Of a stretch of DNA of 64,000 bases, positions 43,903 to 53,530 are shown piece after piece. The notes below the pieces were generated by a model. That model made no database searches. It saw nothing but the letters and a program-made list of their open reading frames with translations, and was not told the origin of the DNA. The DNA is taken from contig NZ_JADWYX010000002.1 in NCBI RefSeq assembly GCF_016786355.1, positions 106,534 through 170,533 on the forward strand. Direction: 5' to 3'. Numbering within the stretch: position 1 is the first letter of the stretch; each line of letters begins with the position of its first letter. This DNA comes from Frankia sp. AgB1.9 (GTDB lineage: Bacteria; Actinomycetota; Actinomycetes; Frankiales; Frankiaceae). The position numbers and the translations under genes were made by a program.

Positions 43903-46900
43903 ATGGCTGCCGACCGGATGAGCCCGGGCCGGGATCCGCCGGCGGCGACGAGCGCGGCGCGACCCGCGCTGCTGCACGCGACGGAACGGACTCGGATCAC
44001 CCGGCTGGTGCTGCCGACCGGGCCCGTGATCCGCAAGGAGCCGCTGGGACCGGACGCGCAGCGGCGGCTTCGGCACGAGCTCGACATCCTCGAACGGCTG
44101 GCGGGGATCGACGGCGTCGCGCAGCTCGCCGCCGAGCCGACGGCGTACGCCGACTCGATTCTGTTGGAGGACGTCAACGGCGTCGAACTGGCGCAGCGGG
44201 AGACCCCGCTGGACCCGGACGAACTGATCGATCTCGCCCACGCGCTGGCGCACACGGCCGGGGCGGTGCACCACCGGGGCGTGGTGCACCGGGACATCTG
44301 CCCGGCGAACATCGTGGTGAGCGCGGACGACGGGACGCCGTACCTGATCGACTTCACCCTCGCCACGACGCTCTCGGCGTTCCGACCGGAGTTGGCTCAC
44401 CAGGGCGCGACGGTCGGGACCGTGGCGTACCTGGCACCGGAACAAACCGGCCGGACCGGCCGCCCGGTCGACCAGCGCGCCGACCTGTACGCGCTCGGGG
44501 CCACGCTGTACGAGCTGGCCACGGGTGCGCCGCCGTTCGGCGTCCACGATCCGATCCGCATCATTCATGATCATCTGACTCGGATCCCCGTCTCGCCGCG
44601 GACGGTGAATCCGTTCGTGCCCGCCAGCCTGTCCGAGATCATCATGCACCTGTTGGAGAAGGAGCCCGACGACCGATACCAGTCCGCCGACGGGCTGGAA
44701 CACGATCTCGCGCTGGCGCGCGGCGGCGCCGTCGCGGTCCGTCCGGGGGAGCACGATCTCCTGGTGCGGCCGCTCGCGCCCTCCCGACTGTCCGGACGTG
44801 AGGGGGAGCTCGGCAGCCTCCGGGTGGCGTTCGCCGAGGCCGTCGCCGGTGAGTCCCCCGGTGTCCTCGTCTCGGGCGCCCCCGGCGTGGGCAAGACGTC
44901 CCTCGTCGACGCGCTGAGACCGGTGGTGGCCGGCGCGGATGGCTGGTTCGTGGCGGGCAAGTTCGACCAGTACCGTCGCGACCAGGACTTCGACGGTGTC
45001 CGCCAGGGGTTGCGAGCACTGGGTCGGCTGCTGCTGGCCGAGCCTGAGGACCGGCTGGCGACGGTGCGTGCGCGGATGCTGCAGGGGCTCGGCCCCAACG
45101 CCGGCCTGGTCACCGCGACCGTGCCGGAGCTGGCGGCGTTGTTGAAGGTCCCACCGGATCCGGGAGATCCGATGACGGCCCAGACGCGGTTGTCACGGAT
45201 GCCCATCGAAATGCTGCGTGCGGTCGCCTCGCCGGCGCGGCCGGTCGTGTTCTTCGTCGATGATCTGCAGTGGGCCGGGCGTACTCCACTTGGCTTCATC
45301 GACCTGATGTTCACCGAGGAACGCATCCCCGGCCTGCTGCTGGTCGCCGCGTACCGGGGAAACGACGTCGACGCGACGTGCCCGCTGCTGCCGCTGCTCG
45401 CTCGTTGGCGTGAGCAGCGGTCGGGCCCGCACGACCTGTGCCTGGACACACTGTCGCCGATCGGCCAGGCAGCCATGATCGCCGACATGCTGCGGTTGGC
45501 CGCGGAACCCGCCGCCCGGCTGGCGCGGGCGACCGCGCCGACCACCGGTGGCAACCCGTACGACCTCGTGCAGCTGCTCACCTTGCTGCGCCGCGAGGGC
45601 ATCCTGACCACCGCCGCGACGGCCGTGGGCGGATGGCGGTGGGACGGGGGGATGCTGCGCCGCCGGCTCGACCAGGTGGAGGTCACGGCGCCGGTCGCCG
45701 ACCGGGTGGCCGCCCTGCCGGCCGACACCGCCGAACTGCTGGCGGTGATGGCCAGCCTGGCCGGCCAGGTCGACCTGGATCTTCTGGTCGCCGCGGCCGG
45801 CCTGCCCAAGGACGAGGTCGAGCGGCGGCTCGCCCCCGCGTTCGCCGACGGCCTGCTCGTGCGGCAGTGGGACGAGCGGCCCGGCGTGCGGTTCAACCAT
45901 GATCGGACGCGGGAGTCGGTGCTGGCCGGGCGCCCGGCGCGGGAGCGGCGCGCACGATGGCTGTGTCTGGCCCGACGCCTGGCCGGCCGGCCAGAGTTCT
46001 GCGCGGTGGCGGCCGAGCAGTACCTGCCTGTGGTCGACGCCGTACGGGGCGCCGAGGAACGGCGGGTGGTGGTCGCACTCTTCCGCCGTGCCGCCGAGGA
46101 GGCGAAGCTGCTGAGCAACCAGCCGCTGATGGAACGGTTGCTGAGCGCGGCGGTCACGCTCGTCGACGCGGACGACAACGAGATGTTGATCGAGCTCGAC
46201 ACCCAGCTGCACGCCGCCCTCTTCAGCCTTGGCAGGCTGGAGGACGCGGATCGCCTCTACGAGGCCATCTGTCGGTTGTGCACCCGTCCGGATCAGCTAA
46301 CGCCCGCCACCATGGTCCAGGTCACCAGCCTCACCAACCGGGCCCGAGCCGGCGAGGCGATCGGGCTCGGCCTCGGGCAGCTGCGGCGTCTTGGCATGTC
46401 CGTGCCCGACGACAGCGAGCTCGACGCGGAGATAGACCAGGGCCTCGACGAGCTCGGCCGGTGGATCGACACCACCAGCGAGGCGGACGACCTGCGCCGG
46501 CCGGAAATCACCGATCAGTCGCGTCTGCGCACCATCAAGCTGGTCAACCGAGTCATGGTCGCCACGTTCTTCCACGACCAGACAATGATGGCCTGGCTAA
46601 CCGTCCGAACACTGAAGATCTGGAAACGCCACGGGCCGAACGGCGGGCTCGTCGGACCGGCCAGCCACATCCCGATCGTGACGATCACGCGCAGGGGCGA
46701 CTTCCACACCGGGCCCCGGATCCTGCGGCGGATTCTCTCGGTCTGCCAGGCGCGCGGCTACGAGCCCGACGTGTGGCAGGCGCTCTTCATCTACGTGGCC
46801 ACCAGCGGTCACTGGTTCGAGCCGCTGGAGGAAAACGTCGCCAACGGTCGCCGCGCGCTCGGGGGCCTGCTACGCGGCGGTGACCTGCAGAACGCGTGCT

Positions 46901-48933
46901 GGGCTCATTACGCGCTGGTCTGCGATCTGTTGGACTGCGCGCCGTCATTGGAAGCCTTCGCCGAAGCGGTCGACGAGGGTCTCGCATTCGCCGTGCGCAC
47001 CGGCAACGGGCACGCCGAGGGCATATTCCGAGCCTATAGCCAAATGGTGCTGATGCTGCGGGGTGAGGTCCCTGCTTCGGTCGGTGACGACGCGGCCGGG
47101 CTGAGCGTGCTGGCTACTGACCCGTTCTCCCTCGCCCACCTGCACGTGGCCCGAGCCGTCGCGGCGGTGGTGCTCGACCATCCTGCCGACGTGGCACGGC
47201 ATGCGGCGGCCGTGCTGACCTGTGGGTCGGCGATCGTGACGAACTACCCCGTCGCGGTGGCACGGGTGCTGCTCGGGATCTCACTGGCCGCGCGGGTGCG
47301 TTCCGCGGGCGCGGGCCAGGCCGACGGCCTCCTGGCGGAACTGGACGGGCTGATCGAGTGGCTGGCCGCCCGCGCGGCCGACGCGCCGGACAACTTCCTC
47401 CATCTGCTGCGCTTGATGGAGGCGAAACGGGCGTGGGCGGTCGGGGACTTCCAAGCGGCGGCCTACGCCTTCGACGTGGCGCTGCGGGAGGTGTCCGTGC
47501 GCTCGCGTCCCTGGCACCGCGCCCTCATCCTGGAGAGTGTCGCCCGCTTCTACCTGGCCCACGGCATGGAGGAGGCCGGCTACGCGCTGCTCTGGGCCGC
47601 GCGACGCCAGTACCTGTCCTGGGGCGCGACCGCGAAGGTCAGCCAGCTGGACTGGGCCCACCCGGCGATGCGGACCGCGACTTCGCCCGAAGCCGTAACC
47701 ACGGCTCCCGAGCCGATCGGCTCCCTGTTGGAGCCCCGACCCGGTGGTCGGGCCACCGTGGCGACCGGCGCCGTCGATCTGCTCGCCGTCGTCAACGCGT
47801 CCCAGGCGCTCAGCTCCGAGACCAGCATCGACGGTCTCCAGGCGAAGGTCGTCAGGATCCTCTCCGAGATGACCGGGGCAACCGACGTCCATCTGCTGCT
47901 GCGCGAACACGAACAGGAGGAGCGCCAGGAGGAGGAGCTGGGACCAGGTATGGAGGCGGATCTCGGGCAGGACGGGTGGCTTGTGGCGACCGGAGCCAGC
48001 GGCAGGATCCCGCTCGCCGAGGCCGGCCGGCAGCACCGGCTGCCCCTGTCCGTCGTCCGCTACGCCGCCCGCACCCACGAGCCCGTCCTCGTCGCCAACG
48101 CCGCCCGGGACGACCGCTTTGCGCGCGACCCCTACTTCGCCGGCCTGAGCCGCTGCTCCCTGCTCGCCATCCCCATCATGATCCGGCGCAGCTTCCGGGC
48201 GATGCTCCTGCTGGAGAACCGGATGATCCGCGGTGCCTTCTCCGCCGAGCGGCTCGAAGGCATCATGATCATTGCCGGCCAGCTCGCGGTCTCGCTCGAC
48301 AACGCCATGGTCTACGCCTCGCTGGAGCGCAAGGTCGCCGATCGGACCAGGCAGCTGGCCGAGACGAACAGACAGCTCACCGCGGCGAACCGTCAGCTGG
48401 AGCAGTTCTCGATCACCGACCCGTTGACCGGGCTCGCCAACCGGCGCCGTCTTGAGGATGTCCTGGCCGCCGAATGGCACCGGGCCGGGCAGCACCGCGC
48501 CACGCTCGCGCTGGCCATGATCGACATCGACCACTTCAAGCTCTACAACGATCATTTCGGGCACGTCGCCGGCGACCGATGCCTGCGGCAGGTCGCCACC
48601 TGCCTCGCCGACAACGTCGGCGAGGCTCTCCTCGCCGCGCGCTACGGCGGCGAGGAGTTCACCGTCGTGATGCCCGACACTGACCTGGCCGACGCCACCC
48701 GCCTCGCCCAACGCCTCTGCCGCGCGGTCGAGGACCTGGCCGAACCGCATCCGCTGACGACCGAGCACGTCGTCACGGTCAGCATCGGCGTGACCGCGGT
48801 CCGCCCCGCCGCCGACGCCGCCGCAGAGGCGGCCGGTGCCAGCGGCCTGGCGGCCTTCGTCAAGTCCGCGGACGTTGCCCTGTACCGGGCGAAGCACAGT
48901 GGACGCAACCACGTGGAGGCGGCGGCGCCGTGA
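43903..48933 (+). CDS. Multidomain signalling protein: Ser/Thr kinase-AAA ATPase-TPR-GAF-GGDEF
   Basis: 1676 residues. Kinase-like domain about 30-270: HRDICPAN with H129-R130-D131, and DFT at D150 instead of DFG. STAND/AAA_16 ATPase about 290-480: Walker A GAPGVGKT at 325-332, Walker B-type VVFFVDDLQW. A long helical (TPR-like) region about 600-1270. GAF about 1290-1465. A coiled coil (ERKVADRTRQLAETNRQLTA) at about 1468-1500, then GGDEF about 1503-1670 with an intact GGEEF at 1582-1586, so it should make c-di-GMP. It matches the known kinase-ATPase-GAF sensor family, ending in a cyclase in place of the more common histidine kinase. It lies between the nir genes and the globin. Confidence 0.9.
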   Translation: MAADRMSPGRDPPAATSAARPALLHATERTRITRLVLPTGPVIRKEPLGPDAQRRLRHELDILERLAGIDGVAQLAAEPTAYADSILLEDVNGVELAQRETPLDPDELIDLAHALAHTAGAVHHRGVVHRDICPANIVVSADDGTPYLIDFTLATTLSAFRPELAHQGATVGTVAYLAPEQTGRTGRPVDQRADLYALGATLYELATGAPPFGVHDPIRIIHDHLTRIPVSPRTVNPFVPASLSEIIMHLLEKEPDDRYQSADGLEHDLALARGGAVAVRPGEHDLLVRPLAPSRLSGREGELGSLRVAFAEAVAGESPGVLVSGAPGVGKTSLVDALRPVVAGADGWFVAGKFDQYRRDQDFDGVRQGLRALGRLLLAEPEDRLATVRARMLQGLGPNAGLVTATVPELAALLKVPPDPGDPMTAQTRLSRMPIEMLRAVASPARPVVFFVDDLQWAGRTPLGFIDLMFTEERIPGLLLVAAYRGNDVDATCPLLPLLARWREQRSGPHDLCLDTLSPIGQAAMIADMLRLAAEPAARLARATAPTTGGNPYDLVQLLTLLRREGILTTAATAVGGWRWDGGMLRRRLDQVEVTAPVADRVAALPADTAELLAVMASLAGQVDLDLLVAAAGLPKDEVERRLAPAFADGLLVRQWDERPGVRFNHDRTRESVLAGRPARERRARWLCLARRLAGRPEFCAVAAEQYLPVVDAVRGAEERRVVVALFRRAAEEAKLLSNQPLMERLLSAAVTLVDADDNEMLIELDTQLHAALFSLGRLEDADRLYEAICRLCTRPDQLTPATMVQVTSLTNRARAGEAIGLGLGQLRRLGMSVPDDSELDAEIDQGLDELGRWIDTTSEADDLRRPEITDQSRLRTIKLVNRVMVATFFHDQTMMAWLTVRTLKIWKRHGPNGGLVGPASHIPIVTITRRGDFHTGPRILRRILSVCQARGYEPDVWQALFIYVATSGHWFEPLEENVANGRRALGGLLRGGDLQNACWAHYALVCDLLDCAPSLEAFAEAVDEGLAFAVRTGNGHAEGIFRAYSQMVLMLRGEVPASVGDDAAGLSVLATDPFSLAHLHVARAVAAVVLDHPADVARHAAAVLTCGSAIVTNYPVAVARVLLGISLAARVRSAGAGQADGLLAELDGLIEWLAARAADAPDNFLHLLRLMEAKRAWAVGDFQAAAYAFDVALREVSVRSRPWHRALILESVARFYLAHGMEEAGYALLWAARRQYLSWGATAKVSQLDWAHPAMRTATSPEAVTTAPEPIGSLLEPRPGGRATVATGAVDLLAVVNASQALSSETSIDGLQAKVVRILSEMTGATDVHLLLREHEQEERQEEELGPGMEADLGQDGWLVATGASGRIPLAEAGRQHRLPLSVVRYAARTHEPVLVANAARDDRFARDPYFAGLSRCSLLAIPIMIRRSFRAMLLLENRMIRGAFSAERLEGIMIIAGQLAVSLDNAMVYASLERKVADRTRQLAETNRQLTAANRQLEQFSITDPLTGLANRRRLEDVLAAEWHRAGQHRATLALAMIDIDHFKLYNDHFGHVAGDRCLRQVATCLADNVGEALLAARYGGEEFTVVMPDTDLADATRLAQRLCRAVEDLAEPHPLTTEHVVTVSIGVTAVRPAADAAAEAAGASGLAAFVKSADVALYRAKHSGRNHVEAAAP

Positions 48934-48996
48934 GCCCCTCGGCTGGGGCGGACGGGATCGAGCGCCTCGACCGGTCGGAGCCGGTTCGGCGACTGG

Positions 48997-49371
48997 CTAT
49001 CCGGCCTTCTCGACCGACGCGGCGGTGACGATGTCGCCGCGCAGGGGTGCGAGCGCGCCGCCGATCTGGCCGATCGTCTCCGCGGGCACTCCCAGCCCGG
49101 TCAACGTGTCGACCAGGTGGCCCACGACAGCGTCGAAGTCGGCATCGGTGATGTTCAGACCGGCGTGGGCGGCGGCCATGTCCCGGCCGGCGTAGATCTC
49201 CGAGCCGCCGATCGCCGCGGCGATGAAGGAGCGCTGGTGCGACTTCAGCTGGGCCAGGTCGGTGTCCGTGAAGAAGGGCGCGAGGCCCGGGTCGGCCAGT
49301 ACGCGGGTGTAGAAGTCCTCGACGGCCGCCTGCACGGCCGGTGCCCCGCCGATCGAGTCGTAGATGCTCAT
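48997..49371 (-). CDS. Group I truncated hemoglobin (GlbN-like)
   Basis: 124 residues starting MSIYDSIGGAPAVQAAVEDFYTRV (shown in pieces), the truncated-globin start with B10 tyrosine Y21. Proximal F8 His is H69 in MAAAHAGLNIT; the E-helix has KSHQRSFIAAAIGG with H45/Q46 at the distal side. It should bind O2 or NO and could detoxify NO made during nitrate/nitrite reduction; its place next to narK and the nas/nir genes supports this. The start at 49371 follows GGGAGA. A strong hairpin (49401-49432) separates it from the upstream narK on the same strand. Confidence 0.9.
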   Translation of the reverse strand: MSIYDSIGGAPAVQAAVEDFYTRVLADPGLAPFFTDTDLAQLKSHQRSFIAAAIGGSEIYAGRDMAAAHAGLNITDADFDAVVGHLVDTLTGLGVPAETIGQIGGALAPLRGDIVTAASVEKAG

Positions 49372-49400
49372 GTGCTCTCCCCTACTCGCACAGTGGATGC

Positions 49401-49432
49401 CGCTGGGGCCCGGCACCAGCCGGGCCCCAGCG
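49401..49432 (-). terminator. Strong hairpin between narK and the globin gene
   Basis: A perfect 14-base stem (CGCTGGGGCCCGGC at 49401-49414 and its complement at 49419-49432) with the loop ACCA. It begins 16 bases after the narK stop on the minus strand and ends 30 bases before the globin start. It probably terminates or attenuates transcription entering the globin gene. Confidence 0.75.
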
Positions 49433-49447
49433 GTGATTGTCGACCGG

Positions 49448-50860
49448 CTAGATCACAACGCCGCGTCGGTCGGCGGCGCGCAGGTAAACCGCCCAGGTCA
49501 GGGCGCCGCAGAGGAGGTAGTAGGCGATGAACGCGATGTACGCGCCGTCCCCGGTGCCGTAGTTCAGGAAGGACTCGCGGAAGGCGAGGTTGACCAGCAC
49601 CCCGCCGAAGGCACCGATCGCGCCGGCGATGCCGATGACCGCGTTGGACAGCCGGCGGGACTCGTGCTCGACCGCCGCCGGGTCCGCGTCAGCCGCGTCG
49701 CCGGCCCGGCCGCGGAAGATCGCCGGGATCATCTTGTAGGTCGAGCCGTTGCCGACTCCCGACAGGACGAACAGGGCGAGGAAGCCGACGTAGAACAGCG
49801 GCAGCGACTTCTCGCGGGAGGCGGTCAGCACGATCGCGGCGGCGAGGGCCATCAGGGCGAAGTTCCACAGCGTCGTGCGGGCGCCGCCGATCCGGTCGGC
49901 CAGCCAGCCGCCGACCGGGCGGATCAGCGAGCCGACCAGCGGGCCGAGGAAGGTCAGGTAGGCGATCTTGACGGGGTCGACCTTCGTGCCGGTCATGAAG
50001 TGGGTGCCGAACTGGTTCTGCAGCACCTGGCCGAAGGCGAAGCCGAACCCGATGAACGACCCGAAGGTCCCGATGTAGAGGACCGACACGATCCAGGTGT
50101 CTGCATGCCGGCAGGCGTCACGCATCGCGTGCTTGTCGGCGCGGACGTGGGCGATGTTGTCCATCCACAGCGCCGCGGCCAGGGCCGCCAGCACGATCAG
50201 CGGGATGTAGATCGCCAGCATCACCCGGGGATGGCCCTTGCCTGCGGTGGCCAGTACGGCCAGCCCGATCAGCTGCACCGCCGCGACCCCGATGTTGCCG
50301 CCGCCCGCGTTCAGGCCCAGCGCCCGGCCTTTGAGCCGCTGCGGGTAGAAGGAGTTGATGTTGGCCATCGAGGAGGCGAAGTTGCCGCCGCCCACGCCGG
50401 CCAGGGCCGCGAGGAGCAGCAGCGTGCCGAACGAGATGCCCGGTCGCAGCAGCGCCGCGGTGACGATCGTCGGGATCAGCAGCGCGGCGGCGCTGACGAT
50501 GGTCCAGTTCCTGCCGCCGAACTTCGCGACCGCGAACGTGTAGGGCAGCCGGACACCGGCCCCGAGCGCCGTCGGCAGCGTCGTCAGCAGGAACTTCTCG
50601 GCCGCCGCGTGCTTGGGGTCGGCGGACAGCCCGTAGGCCGGCGTCAGGAACAGCACGAACACCGACCACAGGCTCCACACCGAGAAGCCGATGTGCTCGC
50701 TGAACACCGACAGCAGCAGGTTGCGCCGGGCGACCCGGGCCCCGCCCCGGCGCCAGAAGCCCTCGTCCTCGGGACGCCAGTCGGTCAGCCATCGGCCCTG
50801 GCGTTCGACGCCCTCGGCGTGTGTCGGCTCAGGCGTGGTCGGTGTCGTGACGGTCGTCAT
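49448..50860 (-). CDS. narK: Nitrate/nitrite transporter, MFS family (NarK)
   Basis: 470 residues with 12 membrane helices. NarK-type motifs are visible: RRNLLLSVFSEHIGFSVWSLW in helix 1 with its Arg, GLNAGGGNIGVAAVQ (the glycine-rich nitrate signature in helix 5), and GVGNGSTYKMIPAIFRGRA (second signature near helix 11). It imports nitrate or exchanges it for nitrite across the cytoplasmic membrane, feeding the nitrate reductase about 10 kb away. Start 50860 was chosen because GGAAGGA lies upstream; the frame before it is not hydrophobic or conserved. It is transcribed toward the globin gene. Confidence 0.92.
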   Translation of the reverse strand: MTTVTTPTTPEPTHAEGVERQGRWLTDWRPEDEGFWRRGGARVARRNLLLSVFSEHIGFSVWSLWSVFVLFLTPAYGLSADPKHAAAEKFLLTTLPTALGAGVRLPYTFAVAKFGGRNWTIVSAAALLIPTIVTAALLRPGISFGTLLLLAALAGVGGGNFASSMANINSFYPQRLKGRALGLNAGGGNIGVAAVQLIGLAVLATAGKGHPRVMLAIYIPLIVLAALAAALWMDNIAHVRADKHAMRDACRHADTWIVSVLYIGTFGSFIGFGFAFGQVLQNQFGTHFMTGTKVDPVKIAYLTFLGPLVGSLIRPVGGWLADRIGGARTTLWNFALMALAAAIVLTASREKSLPLFYVGFLALFVLSGVGNGSTYKMIPAIFRGRAGDAADADPAAVEHESRRLSNAVIGIAGAIGAFGGVLVNLAFRESFLNYGTGDGAYIAFIAYYLLCGALTWAVYLRAADRRGVVI

Positions 50861-51220
50861 CAGGGTCCTTCCCATCCGTGGCAGCCTCTGTGACGGCTCG
50901 CAACGGACGTTAGGAACCCGCGGTTGCCCCACCATTCGTGACTGGCGACGCCCAGGAAACTTTTCCCGCACCGGCCGCAGGGGCGCCCGGAGAGGCCGGC
51001 GCGCACTGGTCGGCCAAGGCTTGATCGGATCGGCGGGACGCGCGATCCTCGGGCTGAACCACCACGGACAGCACCGGGAAGACGTCTACCAGTGATGTGG
51101 CATACCGCACGGGGGTGTCTGCGTTGGGGAGATTGTCATAGCCTGACATTGGCTTTGGGCGCGGTGCCCTCCAGGCGGGGCAGCGGACCTTCAGGCCACT
51201 GAACATGCCCGGGAGGTCCG
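50861..51220. other. 360-base intergenic region between narK and the patatin gene
   Basis: Divergent promoter region. GAAACTTTTCCCG around 50956-50968 is the only AT-richer patch on the narK side; a GlnR consensus does not fit. Near 51100-51150 there are short AT-richer steps (GTGATGTGGCATACCG and GATTGTCATAG) that may be the patatin promoter. GGGAGG at 51210-51215 is its ribosome site. I found no gene, tRNA or clear structured RNA. Confidence 0.5.
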
Positions 51221-52255
51221 ATGACCGCTCCGCTGCTTCCGTCGCAGCCGTCGTTTTCCTCGGTCCCGCCGCGGGACGACGCCGGCCCCACGACCGACGC
51301 TCGACCCAGCGAGGCGGGCGGCGACCGCAGAGACCAGGCCGAGGCCGGCGATCCCGGCGAGGTGGCCGGGCGGGTCGCGTTCGTCTTCCAGGGCGGCGGC
51401 AGCCTCGCCGCGGCACAGGTCGGGATGCTGCGGGCGCTGACCGAGGCGGGCATCGTCCCGGACCTCGTCGTCGGCGCCTCGGCCGGTGCGCTCAACGCGG
51501 TGGCGTACGCGACCGATCCCACCGAGGCGGGCATCGAGCGGGTGGCCGCCGTGTGGACCTCGCTGCGCCGCAAGGACGTGGCGCCGCTGTCGCTGCGCGC
51601 GCTCGCGGGCGGCCTGATCGGCCGGCAGGACGGGCTCGCCTCCAGCACCGGGCTGCGCCACCTGCTGGAAAGCGGCCTGGTGGCCACCCGGCTGGAGCAC
51701 ACCGTGATCCCCGCGCACGTCGTCACCACCGACCTGGAGACCGGCCATCCGCTGGTGCTCTCCGAGGGAGACACGGTCCAGGCCCTGCTCGCCACCTCGG
51801 CCTACCCGGGGGTGTTCCCGCCGGTCACCGTCGACGGACAGCGCCTCATCGACGGTGGCGTCAGCGCCGACACCCCGGTCCTGCAGGCCGAGAGCCTCGG
51901 CGCGATGACGACCTACGTGCTGCCCTCGGTCGGCCCGACCCCAGGCGCCGCCACGCCGGAGCCGGTCCCGCACGGGGCGTTCGCGCTGGCGCTGCGCGCG
52001 CTCAACCAGATCCTCGGCAACGCGGCCCGGGCCGACATGTCCGCCGTCCACGGGACCGTCTACCTGCTGCCCGCCCCCGGCACGACCATCGTCAACCCGT
52101 TCGACTTCCGAGGCACCGGGGCGCTGCTCGCGGCCGGCTACCGGCTCACCCGGGCGTGGCTGCGCGACGCGACCCCGGTCCAGGCACCGGTGGCGGCCGC
52201 CCCGCTGACGCCGCTGCGGCTCCCGCTCACGGCCCCGGCTCCCGGACTCGCCTGA
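51221..52255 (+). CDS. Patatin-like phospholipase (RssA type)
   Basis: 344 residues. A Pro/Asp-rich, probably disordered 48-residue leader is followed by the patatin fold: oxyanion FQGGGSLAAAQVGML (57-70), nucleophile S87 in GASAGAL and D211 in LIDGGVSADTP, forming the Ser-Asp dyad. Length and the SEGDTVQALLATSAYPGVFPPV block match the RssA/Rv-type bacterial patatins. It should hydrolyse lipids or thioesters. It is 132 bases upstream of a fatty acid desaturase, suggesting a membrane-lipid context. Confidence 0.92.
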   Translation: MTAPLLPSQPSFSSVPPRDDAGPTTDARPSEAGGDRRDQAEAGDPGEVAGRVAFVFQGGGSLAAAQVGMLRALTEAGIVPDLVVGASAGALNAVAYATDPTEAGIERVAAVWTSLRRKDVAPLSLRALAGGLIGRQDGLASSTGLRHLLESGLVATRLEHTVIPAHVVTTDLETGHPLVLSEGDTVQALLATSAYPGVFPPVTVDGQRLIDGGVSADTPVLQAESLGAMTTYVLPSVGPTPGAATPEPVPHGAFALALRALNQILGNAARADMSAVHGTVYLLPAPGTTIVNPFDFRGTGALLAAGYRLTRAWLRDATPVQAPVAAAPLTPLRLPLTAPAPGLA

Positions 52256-52387
52256 CGATCAGGAGCCCCGGGCGGTCGGCGGCGTAGCCTCGGAGGTGCT
52301 ACGTCAGCGTGGCTGTGTTCTCGTCCGGGTCTGGTCCGTACGCCTATCCGGGTTCCCTCTCGCTGATGCTTTGGTCGGCTGAGAGGG

Positions 52388-53530
52388 ATGACCATGACGA
52401 CGGAGATCGTTGCTGGATTGCGCGCGTCGCGACCGTCCCCGCCGGGGGTGCCGGGCGTTCGGGGCAGCGAGTACGGCGAGCTGGGCCGCCAGGTCAGGCA
52501 TGCGTCGCTGCTGGATCGACGGCCTGGTTGGTACTGCGCACGGATCGCGGTGAACCTCGGCCTGCTGGCTGCCGGCTGGGCGGCGTTCGTGCTGGTGGGG
52601 AACTCGTGGTGGCAGCTGGGCATCGCGGCATTCCTGGCGGTGATGTTCACCCAGGTCGCCTTCATCGGGCATGACGCCGGGCATCGGCAGATCGTCACCG
52701 GCCGGCGGGCCAGCAACGCCGTCGGCCTGCTGCACGGCAACCTGCTGGTCGGGCTGAGCTTCGGCTGGTGGCTGGCCAAGCACAACCGGCACCACAGCCA
52801 TCCCAACCAGGTCGACCGGGACCCGGACATCGGCGCCGGCGCCTTCGTCTTCACACCCGCCGATGCCGGCCGTAGGCGCGGGCTGGGCCGGCTGCTGACG
52901 TCATACCAGGCCTACCTGTTCTTCCCGATCCTGCTGCTGGAGGGGCTGAACCTGCACGTCGCGAGTGTGCGGGAGCTCGTCGGGCGGCGCGGGCGGCTCG
53001 CCGTGGTGGAGGCGCTGCTGCTGCTCGTGCACTTCACCGCGTACCTGGCCGTCGTCGCCCTCGTCCTGTCGCCGGTCAAGGCCGTGGTCTTCGTGCTCGT
53101 CCACCAGGCGCTGTTCGGCCTGTACATGGGCTGCACGTTCGCCCCGAACCACAAGGGGATGCCCATCCTGGCCCGCGACGAGCCGGACTTCCTGCGCCGG
53201 CAGGTCCTGACCGCGCGCAACATCCGCGGCGGCCGGGTCACCGACCTGGTGTTCGGCGGGCTGAACTACCAGATCGAGCACCACCTGTTCCCGAGCATGC
53301 CGCGCCCGAGCCTGCGCCGGGCGCAGCCGCTGGTCCGCGCGTTCTGCGAGGCCCGCGGCGTCGCCTACCAGGAGGCCGGCGTGCTGGGCTCCTACGGCGA
53401 GGTGCTGCGGTGGCTGAACGAGATCGGAGCGCCGTCGCGGCATCCGGGCCGGGAGAACAGGCTGATCACGGCCGGGAACCTCGTCGGCCTCGCGCCGCGC
53501 CTGCGTGTCAGTCAGGGAGCGCGTGAGTGA
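52388..53530 (+). CDS. Membrane fatty acid desaturase (acyl-lipid/acyl-CoA type)
   Basis: 380 residues with four to six membrane helices. All three His boxes are present: H95DAGH99, H132NRHH136 and Q295IEHH299 followed by LFPSMPRPSLRRA. The Gln-containing third box is typical of the front-end/linoleoyl-CoA-like group and of bacterial DesA3-like enzymes. It introduces a double bond into membrane fatty acids using O2 and a reductase partner not coded nearby. ATG at 52388 is preceded by GAGAGGG. Its end overlaps the start of the first GAF-ANTAR gene by 26 bases (or eight, if the later GTG is used). Confidence 0.92.
   Translation: MTMTTEIVAGLRASRPSPPGVPGVRGSEYGELGRQVRHASLLDRRPGWYCARIAVNLGLLAAGWAAFVLVGNSWWQLGIAAFLAVMFTQVAFIGHDAGHRQIVTGRRASNAVGLLHGNLLVGLSFGWWLAKHNRHHSHPNQVDRDPDIGAGAFVFTPADAGRRRGLGRLLTSYQAYLFFPILLLEGLNLHVASVRELVGRRGRLAVVEALLLLVHFTAYLAVVALVLSPVKAVVFVLVHQALFGLYMGCTFAPNHKGMPILARDEPDFLRRQVLTARNIRGGRVTDLVFGGLNYQIEHHLFPSMPRPSLRRAQPLVRAFCEARGVAYQEAGVLGSYGEVLRWLNEIGAPSRHPGRENRLITAGNLVGLAPRLRVSQGARE

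Noticed and set aside
50861..51220. GlnR box upstream of narK
   Set aside because: Several near matches (GTGAC, GAAAC) occur but with the wrong spacing for the consensus.
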